A stretch of DNA of 64,000 nucleotides from Pirellulaceae bacterium (GCA_026004795.1 BPJV01000013.1:33791-97790); one strand, 5' to 3'; counted from the first letter of the stretch, positions 9,460 to 20,312 are shown. Notes: generated by a model from the letters alone, not told the origin. Numbers and translations are program-made.

Positions 9460-9560
9460 ATGATCTAACTCCGGACCTGAGCCCGGAGTTGAGTTTCGAG
9501 TCTCATATTAGCCGCGAAGCGGCGGGATGATATAACTGCGGGCGCAAGCCGGAAGTTGGA
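9460..9560. repeat. Two-copy dispersed palindromic repeat
   Basis: Two related units, 9460-9493 and 9527-9560 (67-bp period), share ATGATnTAACT, then a G+C-rich core, then a GTTG-type end. The first contains AACTCCGG (9467-9474) and CCGGAGTT (9483-9490), a perfect 8-bp stem with an 8-base loop. Between the units lies the small hairpin GCCGC-GAA-GCGGC. This matches the style of dispersed intergenic repeats I know from planctomycete genomes. Function is unknown. Confidence 0.6.
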
Positions 9561-9701
9561 TTTGCGTACGCCTACCAGTAGTGGAATTCGCCAGAATTCC
9601 CCTATACTCAATAGGATCGCAGGGACGGCATGAGCACGCCCCAGCTGCAATGGTGATCCTTGCTGATCCGCCTGCGGGGCGTCCCACAATCGTCAGGGCA
9701 G

Positions 9702-9780
9702 CAATTGGCCCCGCCGGGGCAGGGCCATGAAAGCCCTGGGAACACGAATGCCCAACCATCCGAGCCCTGAAAGGGCGAAC
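9702..9780. repeat. GCCCTGAAAGGGC-type intergenic repeat
   Basis: A block containing GGCCCCGCCGGGGC, then GCCCTGGGAACACGAATGCCC, then GAGCCCTGAAAGGGCGAAC, in which GCCCTGAAAGGGC (9764-9776) is a near-palindrome. The order 'CCCTGGGAAC ... AGCCCTGAAAGGGCG' is a recurrent intergenic element in planctomycetes and several other phyla, recognised from memory and not by a search. There is no coding potential. It sits between gyrB and the ferrochelatase gene. Confidence 0.55.
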
Positions 9781-10040
9781 CAGTTCTCACGCGTTCTCGT
9801 GTGGCTTAGCGCCGGTGCCAATCTTCTATTTCTCGGTTCTCGTTGCCCGTTCGCTCCCCCACCGATTCGGTTGTCACACTCCTCGGCCAACTTGTTCAAT
9901 CTACAGACAGGAGACTTTGCGATCCCGACGATCTCTCCTAAGATGCCAGAGTGACGGTGGAAAGGCGGGTGCAAGTCGCATCCGCGGTACATCGATCCAC
10001 CTGGTCACTAGAGTATTCCCCGATTGAGAACCCACGGCCG

Positions 10041-11081
10041 ATGTCGGAGCAACTTCCTTACGATTCTTTCCTCCTGGTTTCCTTCGGCGGTCCCGAGGGG
10101 CGCGACGACGTGATGCCATTCTTGGAAAATGTATTGCGGGGCAAAAACGTTCCCCGCCAACGCATGCTCGAGGTCGCCGAACACTATTACCATTTCGAGG
10201 GCCGCAGTCCGATCAATGAGCAAAATCGTCAATTGTTACGCGCTCTGGAAGAAGAATTTCGTGCCGCGGGAATCGAATTGCCCATGTATTGGGGAAACCG
10301 CAATTGGCATCCGCTGCTCCCGGACACCCTGAGTCACATGCGTGATCAAGGGTGTCGGCGGGCGCTGGCCTTCTTCACGAGCATGTTCAGTTCGTATTCT
10401 GGATGCCGCCAGTATCGGGAAAACATTCAGGCGGCCCAGGAGCAAGTTGGGCCCGGGGCACCACAAGTTGATAAATTGCGCAATGCCTTCAATCACCCTC
10501 TGTTTATCTCTGCCGTCGCCGCACGGGTGCGCGAAGTGGTTGACCAACTTCCTGATCGGGAGGCACCGACTAAGCTGCTGTTCACCGCCCATAGCATTCC
10601 GATGGTGATGGCCCAGTTCAGTGCTTATGAACGCCAGTTGCGAGAAGCAGCCCGCCTGGTCGCCGCCGAGCTGGCCATCGCCGACTGGGAATTGGTGTAC
10701 CAAAGCCGCAGTGGTCCGCCAACTCAGTCTTGGTTGGAACCCGATGTCGTCGATCGCGTCGAACAGCTCGCCGCCGACGGGCTACGTCAACTGATCGTGT
10801 GTCCTTTGGGGTTCATTTCCGATCACATCGAGGTTCTGTTCGATTTGGACACCGAGCTGCGCGACCGTTGTGAGGAATGGAACATCGCCATGGTGCGTGC
10901 CCCCACCGTGGGCACGCATCCGGATTTTGTACGGATGATTCGGCTGCTCGTCGAGGAACGGCTGGACCCTAGCCGACCGCGTCAATACGTGGGCCAGCTT
11001 CCTATTTCGCCCGACACCTGCCCTCCCGACTGCTGTTTGTATCCTCATCGGCCTCTCCACCCGGCCGCCAGTGGCCAGTAA
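10041..11081 (+). CDS. hemH: Ferrochelatase, coproporphyrin/Fe-S type
   Basis: A 346-aa protein that inserts ferrous iron into a porphyrin in haem synthesis. I use ATG 10041 (MSEQLPYDSFLLVSFGGPEG) because the ferrochelatase domain begins there. The 30 extra residues of the ORF-track version have no family counterpart. The catalytic His lies in LLFTAHSIPMVMA, and ICPLGFISDHIEVLFDLDTE-type residues are conserved (visible as CPLGFISDHIEVLFDLD). The protein also has YSGCRQYREN and a C-terminal TCPPDCC cluster, the arrangement that binds a [2Fe-2S] centre in actinobacterial coproporphyrin ferrochelatases (CpfC). That suggests the coproporphyrin-dependent route, though no partner haem gene is in the window. 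Start-site evidence is weak, with no clear ribosome site. Confidence 0.92.
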   Translation: MSEQLPYDSFLLVSFGGPEGRDDVMPFLENVLRGKNVPRQRMLEVAEHYYHFEGRSPINEQNRQLLRALEEEFRAAGIELPMYWGNRNWHPLLPDTLSHMRDQGCRRALAFFTSMFSSYSGCRQYRENIQAAQEQVGPGAPQVDKLRNAFNHPLFISAVAARVREVVDQLPDREAPTKLLFTAHSIPMVMAQFSAYERQLREAARLVAAELAIADWELVYQSRSGPPTQSWLEPDVVDRVEQLAADGLRQLIVCPLGFISDHIEVLFDLDTELRDRCEEWNIAMVRAPTVGTHPDFVRMIRLLVEERLDPSRPRQYVGQLPISPDTCPPDCCLYPHRPLHPAASGQ

Positions 11082-11192
11082 TCTTCGTCGGAAGCGTACT
11101 TCTCCCCTTTACAGCATCGGCAAATGGGAACAAACTTGGAGCAGTTTCACCGGCCGCGTGGCGGGCCATCGTGCAGGTGGCTGGGAATCCAA

Positions 11193-11266
11193 GGCGGAGT
11201 AGCTCAGCCGGTTAGAGCAGCGGAATCATAATCCGCGTGTCGGGGGTTCGAGTCCCTCCTCCGCTA
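11193..11266 (+). tRNA. tRNA with CAU anticodon (Met, or Ile2)
   Basis: A 74-nt cloverleaf: acceptor GGCGGAG with CTCCGCT, D-arm GCTC...GAGC, anticodon stem GCGGA/TCCGC with loop ATCATAA (anticodon CAU), five-base variable loop, and T-arm GGGGG-TTCGAGT-CCCTC. The discriminator is A and the CCA end is not encoded. The first acceptor pair is an unusual G1-U72 wobble. The loop begins with A32 rather than the usual C32. Elongator Met is the simplest call, but lysidine-type tRNA-Ile(CAU) cannot be excluded by eye. Initiator Met is unlikely because the three G-C pairs typical of the initiator anticodon stem are absent. Confidence 0.93.
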
Positions 11267-11298
11267 CTTTTGCACGTTCTCGCATCCCACTACAAGTG

Positions 11299-11338
11299 AA
11301 CGCCTAAGTTCGTAGATTGCAGGAGCTTAGGCGTTTTC
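11299..11338 (+). terminator. Terminator hairpin after the CAU tRNA
   Basis: AACGCCTAAG (11299-11308) and CTTAGGCGTT (11326-11335) form a perfect 10-bp stem around a 17-base loop, followed by TTTTCTC. It lies 33 bp after the tRNA and is well placed to end its transcript. Confidence 0.65.
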
Positions 11339-11782
11339 TCTTCCGCTCTCCGTGCATCGGTTTCATCGCACCGCTCTGCCGCCATTCGCAACGTTTCGCG
11401 TCCCTACTGCTGCGCCAACTGCAGCGCGCAGCAGTCGCCATCCAGGGTCGAACCGGCTCCATCGGTCTCGGTTGCTGCCATGGCATGTGGGTCATCGTCC
11501 GGATCGTCCCACCTCGCTTGTGCGTGCTCCACCGCATCGGCCACCCCTCCTGCGAACAGGAATGGTCACGAGGGAGTGCTTTTCTTGTGGGGTCGTACGT
11601 CTGCAGCAGGGACGCGGTGGGGATCGTACTGGCAACCCAACAGGTTGACCTGAGTCGCCTCGTGGAGACGGGAACGTGGGCATCACGAGCAGCGGATAGC
11701 GGCAACGTCAGATGTTCGCCCTGATTGGTTTCCTCCCTGCCCCCGCCATCGGCCGGATGGCAGCCAAGTTTTGTACTGCCGG
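11339..11782. other. Non-coding stretch downstream of uvrA
   Basis: About 440 bases between the tRNA terminator and the 3' end of the leftward uvrA gene. Frames seen here (for example the 3' part of the 335-codon minus-strand ORF ending at 11304) begin inside uvrA in another frame and look like shadows. No repeat or RNA gene was recognised. Confidence 0.4.
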
Positions 11783-14700
11783 TCACGACTTGTCTGCGGC
11801 GGCGATGTGGGCTTGTTGGGCGTGCTCTTTGAGCAAATGGATCACACTCGGTGATCGTGGCTGATTGATCTCCCGAAACGGCAAGCGGATTTCTTCGGTG
11901 GTGGGGTCGAGTTGATGGACTTCCGCGCACGCGGGCAAGGGGCGATCGTACCGTTCGGCGAACCCGGGTGCTCCGCGAAGGGTGACTACCAGTGCCTCCG
12001 GTTGCTTGGTAAACACGATCAACCAAGGATCGGTAGCTCCTTCCAAGAAGTAGCACGCGTGATCCCGCTGGTCCCACCGCCAGCGACCGGCAGGAGCCGC
12101 CACATGGACCGACTGTACCAAGACGCTCAGTGTTTCGGCCGGCCACTGAGGTTCCTGGCCGTCCGGGAATCCCTTGCGCAGCATATGCCACCGCTGTTTG
12201 AGCAGCTTCCACGGCGTATGCTCTTGAGGTGCCAGTTTCGCCGAAGACTCCGACGCTTCTTCTTGATGCCCCGCCCGTCCCAGAAAGGCGTTGGCAGCAT
12301 GGTGCAGCCATTTCCAGAATTTCGGCGTATCGATTTCCTCCAAACGAAATGCCCGAATTTCCAATTCGAGGTATTTACCACTGGCTTTCGCTTTGACCCG
12401 GGGTTGATTGCCATAAAGCTCAATCTCGTCGACTTCATTGAGCGTGGGAAGTTCCACGATGCGCAACAACTCGGCTTTGGTGAAATTTCGTCGCGGCACA
12501 CGAAACTTGAGTTTCAGTAGCCAAGGTTCGGCGGTGATTGCATGGAAAAACCAGCCTCGGCTTTTCACCGATCCCGTTATCTCGACGACACTGCGATGGC
12601 TCCAGCGGGTGGGAGCGAAGCCTTCGATTTGTTCGATCTCTGCGACCATCCGGGCCAGTAGGCGACGGTCCCAGCGGATGGGTGATCCATCGCGACTGAC
12701 GCTGGTTTCCAGGTGCCATTTTCGTCCATCGGCTTGCCACGGCGCTGAAGTCGCTTGAGCGATGGCGCGAATGGTGATATCTCCCTCACGGGTATCGTCG
12801 ACCGCGGTGGGCTGGAAGGTCTGGCGAGTAGCGTAATCGGCGCGTGCCATCACTGGAATCAAGGCTTCCCCGGTATAGCTGCGCCAAGGACCGGCATCGC
12901 TGGTACCATGGTGCGGGTCGCATGGTTCTCGCTGTTGCCAGCCAGCCGCATAATCAACCAGTTGCTCGGGCGTCCCGGCAAACACGAGCCGCCCGCCACG
13001 ATCGCCGGCTTCGGGGCCCATGTCGATGACCCAATCGGCCGACTTGATGACGTCCAGGTTGTGCTCGATGACCACCACGGTATTGCCCAAGTCGACCAGT
13101 CGATGCAAGACGTCTAGAAGTTTGGCCACATCCTGAAAATGGAGCCCCGTGGTTGGCTCGTCCAGCAAGTAGAGTGTGCGCCCGGTATCGGGACGCGATA
13201 ATTCGGCGGCCAATTTGACGCGCTGCGCTTCACCACCAGAGAGCGTGGGAGCGGATTGCCCCAAAGCGACATAATCCAGCCCCACATCGATCAGTGTTTG
13301 CAGAATACGCCGTATTTTGGCGATGTTGTCGAACACCTCGATGGCTTGGCTGATCGGCATTTCCAGGACGTCGTGGATCGAATAACCATGGTAGGTGATG
13401 CTCAGCACCTCTTCGGTGAACCGACGTCCATGGCAGCTGTCGCACTCGACCCATATGTCGGGCAAGAAGTGCATTTCGATTCGGCGTTGTCCATGTCCCT
13501 CACACTGTTCACAGCGCCCACCGGGAACATTGAACGAGAAGTGGCGCGCGGTCAATCCGAGGGTACGTGACTCGGGGAGGCTGGCGAAGAGTTGGCGGAT
13601 CAGGTCGTAGACCCCCGTATAGGTTGCCGGAGTCGAACTTGGATTCGAACCGATGGGGCTTTGGTCCACACAGATGACTTTGTTGATCGCTGCCGCTCCT
13701 TCGATGGCATCCCACAGGGGGCGACTGGGGGCCGCGGCTGCCGGGCGACGGGCCAGGGCGGGCAGCAGCACGTCGTGCACGAGGGAGCTCTTGCCGCTAC
13801 CACTGGGACCGGTCACCACGCAAAACCGCTGCAAGGGAATCGCCACGTCGAGGCGTTTCAAGTTGTTGGCCCGCGCGCCACGGACCACCAGTTCACCGAG
13901 ATCGGTCGTTCTCCGGTTGCGAGGAATGGGAATGTGTTGTTTGTCGCCCAGGTAGGGCCCCGTCGGCGTGCGGCGTCGTCGCGCCAGCTGCTTGGGCGTC
14001 CCCTCGGCAACCAACCTTCCGCCATACCGTCCGGCTGCGGGGCCGAAGTCGAAGACGCGATCGGAAGCTTCGATCACATCACGATCATGCTCAACCACGA
14101 TCAATGTGTTTCCCAGGTCGCGCAGTTTCCGCAGCGCGCCGATCAGCCGATGGTTGTCCCGGGGGTGCAATCCAATGGTCGGCTCGTCCAAGACGTAGAG
14201 GACGCCGCACAGGCCGCTTCCCAGCTGGCTAGACAATCGAATACGCTGGCTTTCTCCGCCGCTGAGCGTTGCCGCCGATCGTCCCAGGGTGAGATACTCC
14301 AGCCCGACATCGAGCAAGAATTGCAATCGTTCGCGGATCTCGCGCACCAGTTCACCGGCGATTTCCTGCTCGCGCTGGTCGAGCCTCCAGTCACACACCA
14401 TGGCGAACAACGATGCCAGGTCCGCATGCACATAATCGGCCATGGTCTTGCCGCGAAAACGCACGGCGGCGGCATCACGATTCAGCCGACTCCCCTCGCA
14501 CTCGGTACAGGTAATCTCTCCCACAAACTGATTGAGTGCAGCGCGCAGACGGTAGTTGAGTCGGGCGGCTTGTTCGACGGCTGGGAACAGGCCTCGCCAC
14601 TGGAACTCGAATTCGATCCCCTTGGCATTCTTGACCTTGAACCATCGGTCTGCTGCCCCGTGGAATAGGAGGCGTCGCTGGGCCGCGGAGAGTTCCCCGG

Positions 14701-17700
14701 CAGGCACGTCCATGGGAATACCGGCGGCTTGGCAAAAGGCGGTCAACAATGGTCCAGCCAGCTCAGGGGGCTCCCAGTCAGCTGCATCCGCATGCATGGG
14801 CGGCCAGCACCGCAAGGCGCCCGCGGCGAGCGTCTTGTCGGGATCGAGCAGCAGTTCGGGGGACGTACCGGTTTGCACGCCCAGCCCATCACAACCTGGG
14901 CACCATCCCAAGGGAGAGTTGAAGGAGAAGGAATGCGGCGTAAGGGCCGTGAGGCTGTGCCCACACTGCCGACAGGCCAGATGTTGACTATGGCGTGTCG
15001 CCTCCCAGTAATGCTCTTCAACATCATCGCGAGGATGCAGCACGAACAGCTCGCCGCCACCCAACGAGAGTGCCAACTCGACGCTTTCGGCAATCCTGCT
15101 TGCGGCGGCCGGGCCGACAGTCACCCGATCGACGACCGCTTCGATCTGATAGCTCACGGTGCTCGACAACACGGGTGGTTCATCAAGGTGGTAGGTGCGG
15201 CCATTGACGCGCACGCGCACCAGTCCAGAAGTCTTGAGATCCTCCCACATCCGCTCTGGATCCATCTTTGCTTCCCACCGCAGGGGCGCGGTGATCACCA
15301 ACCGCGTTCCATCGGGAAACTCCAGCAGATGCCGCGTGATATCGTCCGCGGTCTGCGTGGAGACGGGAAGGTCACAATGGGGGCAGTGAGGAATGCCCAG
15401 CCGCGCCATTAGAACGCGCAAGTAATCGTAAATCTCGGTGACCGTGCCTACCGTACTGCGCGGATTGTGGGCAACCGTCTTTTGTTCGATCGCCACGGCT
15501 GGTGCCAGTCCCTCGATACGATGCACGTGCGGTTTGGGCATCTGGCCGACGAACTGGCGAGCATAGGAGGAGAGGCTTTCCACATACCGCCGTTGGCCCT
15601 CGGCGTAGATGGTATCCATGGCCATCGAGCTCTTGCCACTACCGCTGGGACCACAAAACACGTTCAGAGCGTGATGAGGAATGGTCAGCGATACGTCCTT
15701 GAGATTATGTTCCGTCGCTCCTACGACGCGAATCTGCCGGCTGACCATGCGGCTCTTTGTCCGTCTTGTTTTCTTCGCCTTCTGTTTGCTGTCGTGGACC
15801 ATGGGGGCTACCGGTGGCATTTCCAAGTGGCGGGCCAGACTGCGTCCGGTATGCGACTGCGCGCATGCCAGAAGCTCTTCGGGCGTTCCAGCAAAGACAA
15901 GCTCTCCTCCCCGAACGCCGGCCTCCGGACCGATGTCGATGATCCAGTCGGCTACCTTGATGACATCGAGATTATGTTCGATGACCAACACCGTGTTCCC
16001 CCGCTCCACCAGATCCTGAAGCACGTTGATCAGCAACCGGATGTCATGGAAGTGGAGTCCGGTGGTCGGCTCATCAAGCAAGTAGAGCGTCCGGCCAGTA
16101 GCGCGGCGCGAAAGCTCCCTGGCCAACTTGATCCGCTGGGCTTCGCCGCCAGAGAGCGTGGGAGAAGGCTGGCCGAGTTTGATGTAGTCCATGCCGACAT
16201 CGACCAACGTCTGCAGCCGGTCGGCGATTTTCGGCACGTTCTCAAACAATTCCAAGGCCGCGCGCACATCCAGGTCGAGAACGTCGGCGATCGAGTGCTC
16301 CTTGAACTTGACCTGTAGCGTCTCGTAGTTGTAACGCTGACCATTGCACACCGGGCAAGTAACCCAGATGTCGGCCAAGAAATCCATCTCCAATTTGTTG
16401 GCCCCGTTCCCCTCGCACGGTTCACAGCGGCCACCAGCGACGTTGAAGGAGAAGCGTCCTGGGGCAAATCCCCGCCGCTTGGCCTCCGGCAAACTGGCAA
16501 ACAGACGTCGTATTTCATCAAACGCTTTGATGTACGTGGCCGGATTGCTGCGCGGCGTCCGCCCGATAGGAGATTGGTCGATGGGGATCACTTTGTCGAG
16601 ATGCTCGAGCCCTTCTACACGGTCGTGCTTGCCAGGTACATCTTCGGCCCGATGGAAATGGCGTCGCAACACGGGGACGATGATCTCGTTGACCAAGGAG
16701 CTTTTCCCGGAACCACTCACACCGGTGACGCACACCAGTTTTCCCAGGGGAATATCGACGTCGATGTTCTTGAGGTTGTTGTGCCGAGCCCCGCGCACGC
16801 GGAGTACCTGACCGTTGCCACGGCGGCGACTGGCGGGCACGGCAATCTGCTCGGCACCCGACAGATACTTGCCCGTGAGGCTGCGCGGCGCGGCGGCCAC
16901 CTCTGCCAAGGTTCCTGCGCCGACGATCTCCCCTCCCCGCACACCGGCTCCCGGACCGAAGTCGAGAACCATATCCGCAGCGCGCATGGTGTCCTCGTCG
17001 TGCTCCACGACGAGGAGCGTGTTGCCTTGGTCACGCAAGGCCTTTAACGAATCGATGAGCCGGTCGTTATCGCGAGGATGCAACCCGATCGACGGTTCGT
17101 CAAGCACGTAGAGGACACCGACCAGACCGGCGCCGATTTGGCTGGCCAGCCGAATGCGCTGGGCCTCCCCGCCGGAGAGCGTTGGGGCCGGACGATCGAG
17201 ACTGAGATAGTCGAGACCGACATCGATCAAGAACTGCAGCCGCTGGCAGACTTCCCGAATGACCTCCTCGCCGATCGTCCGCCGCAGCGGATCGAGTTCC
17301 AGCGATTTGAGGAACTCGAGCGTCTTGTCGATCGGCAAGTGGCACAACTCGGCGATATTCAACCATTGCCGCTCACCGGCGGCCGGAGCAGAGGAGGCCA
17401 GTTTCAAATGCCGCGCCAGCTCTCCCAGACGAGTTCCCCCGCAAGCATAGCAAGCGCATTGTTCCATGTACTTTTCCAGTCGCTTGCGCAACGACTTGGA
17501 GCCAGACTCGCGATACTTCTCTTCCAGTTGGCCGATGATGCCGGGAAACTTGCCGCCAAACTTCACCGGGTTCTGGCCCCCGCGCCAGGTAAAGGTGATA
17601 TGGCGCTCGCCCAGTCCGAACAACCAGTCGCGCTGTAGTGGAGCCGGCAGCCGATTCCACGGAGCCGCCAAGGCCATTCCCGGCTGCAAGCCGTAGTCTT

Positions 17701-18763
17701 CCTCCAACACGGCGGCGACGCCCAGCAGAATTTGGCGGTTCCAACGAGGAAGATCCTGCCAGCGTCCCAGCGGTTCGACGGCTCCGTTTTTTAACGACAG
17801 CTGCGGATCGGGAATAATCCGCTCGGGAACGAACGTGAAGGTATGACCCAATCCTTCACAGGTACGACACATACCCGCCGGGCTGTTGAAACTGAGGCTT
17901 TGGGGCGTCGGCGGTAGAAACGACTCGCCACACTGGGGGCAACTATACTCGCTGCTGAAAATAAGGTCTTCGATAGGTGGTCTGCTCGACGTTCTCTGCA
18001 GTAGTTCTGCCGCTTCCTGCGCCGAGGAGGCCTCTATTTCGTCGATTGCCGGCACGACGATCATCGTCCCCTCCCCCAACCGCAATGCCTCCTCGACAGC
18101 CTGAGCGATCTCGGTGCGCGGAGTCTGCCCGGGAACAAACTTTCCCACCACCACTTCCACGTCATGCTTCTGCTGGCGACTGAGCGGGGGAACGTCAGCG
18201 AGCCGACATAGGGTGCCGTCGATGCGCACTCGTGCATAACCCCGCCGTCGCAGTGAGTCGAACAGGTCGCGATGTTGACCACGGCTGCCGCGAATCACCG
18301 AAGCGAGAATCAGGTATTCCTGGTTGGCCGCGAGCGCTTGCAACCGAGCGATGATCTGATCCCGTGTCTGGGCGGTGATCGGCACGTCGCAAATAGGACA
18401 GAAACCTTGGCCAACGCGGGCGTAAAGTAGACGCAGGAAATCGTAGATCTCGGTGATCGTGCCGACGGTCGAACGGGGATTGGCACTGGTCGATTTTTGA
18501 CTGATCGAGATGGCTGGGCTGAGGCCGCCGATATAATCGACATTCGGCTTTGGCAATTGACCGATGAACTGCCGGGCGTAACTGGAAAGGCTTTCCAGGT
18601 ACCGTCGCTGCCCTTCGGCATAGAGCGTATCGAACGCCAAGGAGCTTTTCCCGCTGCCGCTCACTCCGGTAACGACGATCAACTGGTTGCGAGGAATCGA
18701 TAGACTAACGTTGCGCAGGTTGTGTTCCCGAGCCCCGCGCACGTCGATTGCACTGCCATCCAT
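11783..18763 (-). CDS. uvrA: Tandem double UvrA (excinuclease ABC subunit A fusion)
   Basis: A 2326-aa protein made of two complete UvrA modules in one frame, about 2.4 times the usual 940-980 aa. UvrA is the damage-sensing ATPase of nucleotide excision repair and normally acts as a dimer. Module 1 spans about residues 1-985 (Walker [10 protein letters not shown] at 33-41, zinc-type CPIC and CPQCG sites, [10 protein letters not shown]). Module 2 begins near residue 1005 ([10 protein letters not shown], then [13 protein letters not shown]) and ends near 1940. Each module retains [16 protein letters not shown] signatures and [11 protein letters not shown]. About 380 C-terminal residues form an extra domain I do not recognise. 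I start at ATG 18763 ([16 protein letters not shown]), since the TTG at 18832 only adds non-family residues. Tandem UvrA is known from chlamydiae and planctomycetes. Confidence 0.96.
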   Translation of the reverse strand: MDGSAIDVRGAREHNLRNVSLSIPRNQLIVVTGVSGSGKSSLAFDTLYAEGQRRYLESLSSYARQFIGQLPKPNVDYIGGLSPAISISQKSTSANPRSTVGTITEIYDFLRLLYARVGQGFCPICDVPITAQTRDQIIARLQALAANQEYLILASVIRGSRGQHRDLFDSLRRRGYARVRIDGTLCRLADVPPLSRQQKHDVEVVVGKFVPGQTPRTEIAQAVEEALRLGEGTMIVVPAIDEIEASSAQEAAELLQRTSSRPPIEDLIFSSEYSCPQCGESFLPPTPQSLSFNSPAGMCRTCEGLGHTFTFVPERIIPDPQLSLKNGAVEPLGRWQDLPRWNRQILLGVAAVLEEDYGLQPGMALAAPWNRLPAPLQRDWLFGLGERHITFTWRGGQNPVKFGGKFPGIIGQLEEKYRESGSKSLRKRLEKYMEQCACYACGGTRLGELARHLKLASSAPAAGERQWLNIAELCHLPIDKTLEFLKSLELDPLRRTIGEEVIREVCQRLQFLIDVGLDYLSLDRPAPTLSGGEAQRIRLASQIGAGLVGVLYVLDEPSIGLHPRDNDRLIDSLKALRDQGNTLLVVEHDEDTMRAADMVLDFGPGAGVRGGEIVGAGTLAEVAAAPRSLTGKYLSGAEQIAVPASRRRGNGQVLRVRGARHNNLKNIDVDIPLGKLVCVTGVSGSGKSSLVNEIIVPVLRRHFHRAEDVPGKHDRVEGLEHLDKVIPIDQSPIGRTPRSNPATYIKAFDEIRRLFASLPEAKRRGFAPGRFSFNVAGGRCEPCEGNGANKLEMDFLADIWVTCPVCNGQRYNYETLQVKFKEHSIADVLDLDVRAALELFENVPKIADRLQTLVDVGMDYIKLGQPSPTLSGGEAQRIKLARELSRRATGRTLYLLDEPTTGLHFHDIRLLINVLQDLVERGNTVLVIEHNLDVIKVADWIIDIGPEAGVRGGELVFAGTPEELLACAQSHTGRSLARHLEMPPVAPMVHDSKQKAKKTRRTKSRMVSRQIRVVGATEHNLKDVSLTIPHHALNVFCGPSGSGKSSMAMDTIYAEGQRRYVESLSSYARQFVGQMPKPHVHRIEGLAPAVAIEQKTVAHNPRSTVGTVTEIYDYLRVLMARLGIPHCPHCDLPVSTQTADDITRHLLEFPDGTRLVITAPLRWEAKMDPERMWEDLKTSGLVRVRVNGRTYHLDEPPVLSSTVSYQIEAVVDRVTVGPAAASRIAESVELALSLGGGELFVLHPRDDVEEHYWEATRHSQHLACRQCGHSLTALTPHSFSFNSPLGWCPGCDGLGVQTGTSPELLLDPDKTLAAGALRCWPPMHADAADWEPPELAGPLLTAFCQAAGIPMDVPAGELSAAQRRLLFHGAADRWFKVKNAKGIEFEFQWRGLFPAVEQAARLNYRLRAALNQFVGEITCTECEGSRLNRDAAAVRFRGKTMADYVHADLASLFAMVCDWRLDQREQEIAGELVREIRERLQFLLDVGLEYLTLGRSAATLSGGESQRIRLSSQLGSGLCGVLYVLDEPTIGLHPRDNHRLIGALRKLRDLGNTLIVVEHDRDVIEASDRVFDFGPAAGRYGGRLVAEGTPKQLARRRRTPTGPYLGDKQHIPIPRNRRTTDLGELVVRGARANNLKRLDVAIPLQRFCVVTGPSGSGKSSLVHDVLLPALARRPAAAAPSRPLWDAIEGAAAINKVICVDQSPIGSNPSSTPATYTGVYDLIRQLFASLPESRTLGLTARHFSFNVPGGRCEQCEGHGQRRIEMHFLPDIWVECDSCHGRRFTEEVLSITYHGYSIHDVLEMPISQAIEVFDNIAKIRRILQTLIDVGLDYVALGQSAPTLSGGEAQRVKLAAELSRPDTGRTLYLLDEPTTGLHFQDVAKLLDVLHRLVDLGNTVVVIEHNLDVIKSADWVIDMGPEAGDRGGRLVFAGTPEQLVDYAAGWQQREPCDPHHGTSDAGPWRSYTGEALIPVMARADYATRQTFQPTAVDDTREGDITIRAIAQATSAPWQADGRKWHLETSVSRDGSPIRWDRRLLARMVAEIEQIEGFAPTRWSHRSVVEITGSVKSRGWFFHAITAEPWLLKLKFRVPRRNFTKAELLRIVELPTLNEVDEIELYGNQPRVKAKASGKYLELEIRAFRLEEIDTPKFWKWLHHAANAFLGRAGHQEEASESSAKLAPQEHTPWKLLKQRWHMLRKGFPDGQEPQWPAETLSVLVQSVHVAAPAGRWRWDQRDHACYFLEGATDPWLIVFTKQPEALVVTLRGAPGFAERYDRPLPACAEVHQLDPTTEEIRLPFREINQPRSPSVIHLLKEHAQQAHIAAADKS

Positions 18764-18795
18764 CTTGGGACTTATCCATCCGTAATTGACTGAGA

Positions 18796-19281
18796 ATGCG
18801 GGCAAAACAAGTAATTCTAACCGATGGACCAATGTTTGACTGTGGGGTAGGTGGCACTAGCGGACGATTTGCGTTGCTGCATCACACGTTCCTTCCTTCC
18901 CAAACCGGGAACAATCATTGGGACTTGATGTTCGACCAGCCAGATGGCTTGCTGACCTTTCGGCTGCTGGCGTTACCCGTGCCCAGTGACCCGCGGCAGG
19001 GCCACCGGGTGACCGCGGTGCGATTGCCGACGCATCGGCGAAAGTACCTGGAGTATGAGGGGCCCTTGTCAGGACAACGGGGCCACGTGCAGCGCGTGGC
19101 AGGTGGCACGTATCACGCCAAGAAACAAGATCTCCCCCACCAACCTCACGTGTCTTGGCAGGTGGACCTGCGTTCCCCGCAATTGGATGCCACGCTGATC
19201 CTCCCCGTCGTATCCATCCACCAAACTTGCCTGGTGACCGCGCACCAGTGGTGCTGGCATGACGGCACCATGGAGGACTGA
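18796..19281 (+). CDS. LigD 3'-phosphoesterase-like protein
   Basis: A protein of up to 161 aa that matches the DNA polymerase/ligase N-terminal (LigD phosphoesterase) domain, which trims 3' ends in repair. Visible landmarks are RFALLHHTF, HWDLMFDQPDGLLTFRL (the HWDL/HYDF metal-site motif) and KYLEYEGPLSGQRGHVQRV. It stands alone, without the polymerase and ligase modules of full LigD, as known for small archaeal and planctomycete versions. ATG 18796 leaves 32 bp to the divergent uvrA; ATG 18832 is an equally possible start because the first 12 residues look non-conserved. Divergence from uvrA fits a DNA-repair role. Activity is inferred from family membership only. Confidence 0.8.
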   Translation: MRAKQVILTDGPMFDCGVGGTSGRFALLHHTFLPSQTGNNHWDLMFDQPDGLLTFRLLALPVPSDPRQGHRVTAVRLPTHRRKYLEYEGPLSGQRGHVQRVAGGTYHAKKQDLPHQPHVSWQVDLRSPQLDATLILPVVSIHQTCLVTAHQWCWHDGTMED

Positions 19282-19842
19282 TCGCAGGCCGTAGCGCCTG
19301 GCGCGGAAAGGCATGCGGCGGGGAAGCATCCGCGGGGTGAGGAGCGAGCAGCACGATGCCGCATGCTGCCGAGCCGCCTGTCCGACGGCAACCATTCCTG
19401 GCGGTATGCTTTCGGTCTTGGCCAGCGGGCCGCGTCGCCCCGATTTCAGGATGCCAGCTGTGGTCCCTGCCGCCTGCTGTCGATGCTGATCGACGGAGAA
19501 GAGGACGCCGGACTGCGCAGACGAAATCGACATTTTTGAGTAATCGGGGTTGCCGCCCGGTACCGATATTGAGTAATTGGAAAAGGTTCGATTTCGGGGA
19601 ACACACCGCGAGGTTCCATCATGCCAGCGTTCCCTGGGGAACGCGTCCTCGGAACGAGAATCCCACATATAGCGGCTGGCGTCTCGCTGTTCACGATGAA
19701 TGGCGATCGCCAGAGGAAACCAACCGCAGGATGGGCTGGGGCTCGCGGCATTCTGGGCGATCGCTTTTGCCGAGTGACAACAGTGGTGGCCCGAGTTGAC
19801 GTTTTCGGTGCGAGGCCCGCCTCTCGGAAAGGAGGCCAGGAC
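19282..19842. other. Gene-less stretch with degenerate palindromes
   Basis: About 560 bases with no recognised gene. It contains GTTCCC-TG-GGGAAC (from about 19627) followed by GGAACGAGAATCCC, which resembles the 'CTCGTTCCCAGG' repeat family seen at 46119-46186. A short direct repeat TTGAGTAAT(C/T)GG also occurs near 19535 and 19570. Frames here (19446-19955 minus, 19356-19799 plus) shadow each other and have no family resemblance. Confidence 0.45.
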
Positions 19843-20286
19843 ATGCCGGGTACCGTTCTTCCTCTGGTCAAGGGACTGCTCTTCCCCTTGCTCTGTTCAA
19901 TTTCCGGAACCAATGCGGGAGCCAATCGCGGAGTTTCGGAGCGTGTCGACCTCATCGAGCTGAATCACTTCTACGATGAACGCGGACGGCATGCCTACGA
20001 TCAAGTGATCTTTTACGAATGGTCGCCGGACTATTGTCGATTTCATGTGATCGCTTGGTGTTTGGTGGAGAACAATACCCATCGCATGCCGACCCGGGTG
20101 CCCGGCGCCAGCGGCGACTGGGCGGTTCGCTGGCTCGATCGTGACACGATGGTGCATCGCGAGGTTCGCTCGCGATTGTTCCGAGAGACCTGGAGCCATG
20201 TGGATCCGGAGCGAGCGAACAAAAAGCTGCTTGAAGAAAAATACCGCATCAGTTTGTTAAGGCTCGACGAACGGCAGCACCGTTGA
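19843..20286 (+). CDS. Small exported protein of unknown function
   Basis: A 147-aa protein starting at ATG 19843, which has a strong AGGAGG-type ribosome site (GGAAAGGAGGCCAGGACATG). The longer ORF-track start at 19621 is not supported. Residues 1-27 look like a Sec signal peptide (MPGTVLPLVKGLLFPLLCSI...TNAGA). The mature part begins with LIELNHFYDERGRHAYDQVIFYEW, a tryptophan- and aromatic-rich segment, and ends in a charged helix. I recognise the style of planctomycete conserved hypothetical proteins but no function. It lies 26 bp before the convergent end of the PaaK-like gene. Confidence 0.8.
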   Translation: MPGTVLPLVKGLLFPLLCSISGTNAGANRGVSERVDLIELNHFYDERGRHAYDQVIFYEWSPDYCRFHVIAWCLVENNTHRMPTRVPGASGDWAVRWLDRDTMVHREVRSRLFRETWSHVDPERANKKLLEEKYRISLLRLDERQHR

Positions 20287-20312
20287 CGAACATGCGCGGC
20301 GCGGCGATGCCC

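Noticed and set aside
11193-11338. tRNA gene as attachment site of an integrated element
   Set aside because: No integrase gene and no repeated tRNA 3' end were found downstream; the hairpin is better read as a terminator.
11304-12311. 335-codon minus-strand ORF at the uvrA 3' end
   Set aside because: It is an out-of-frame shadow of the UvrA C-terminal extension and continues into non-coding DNA.
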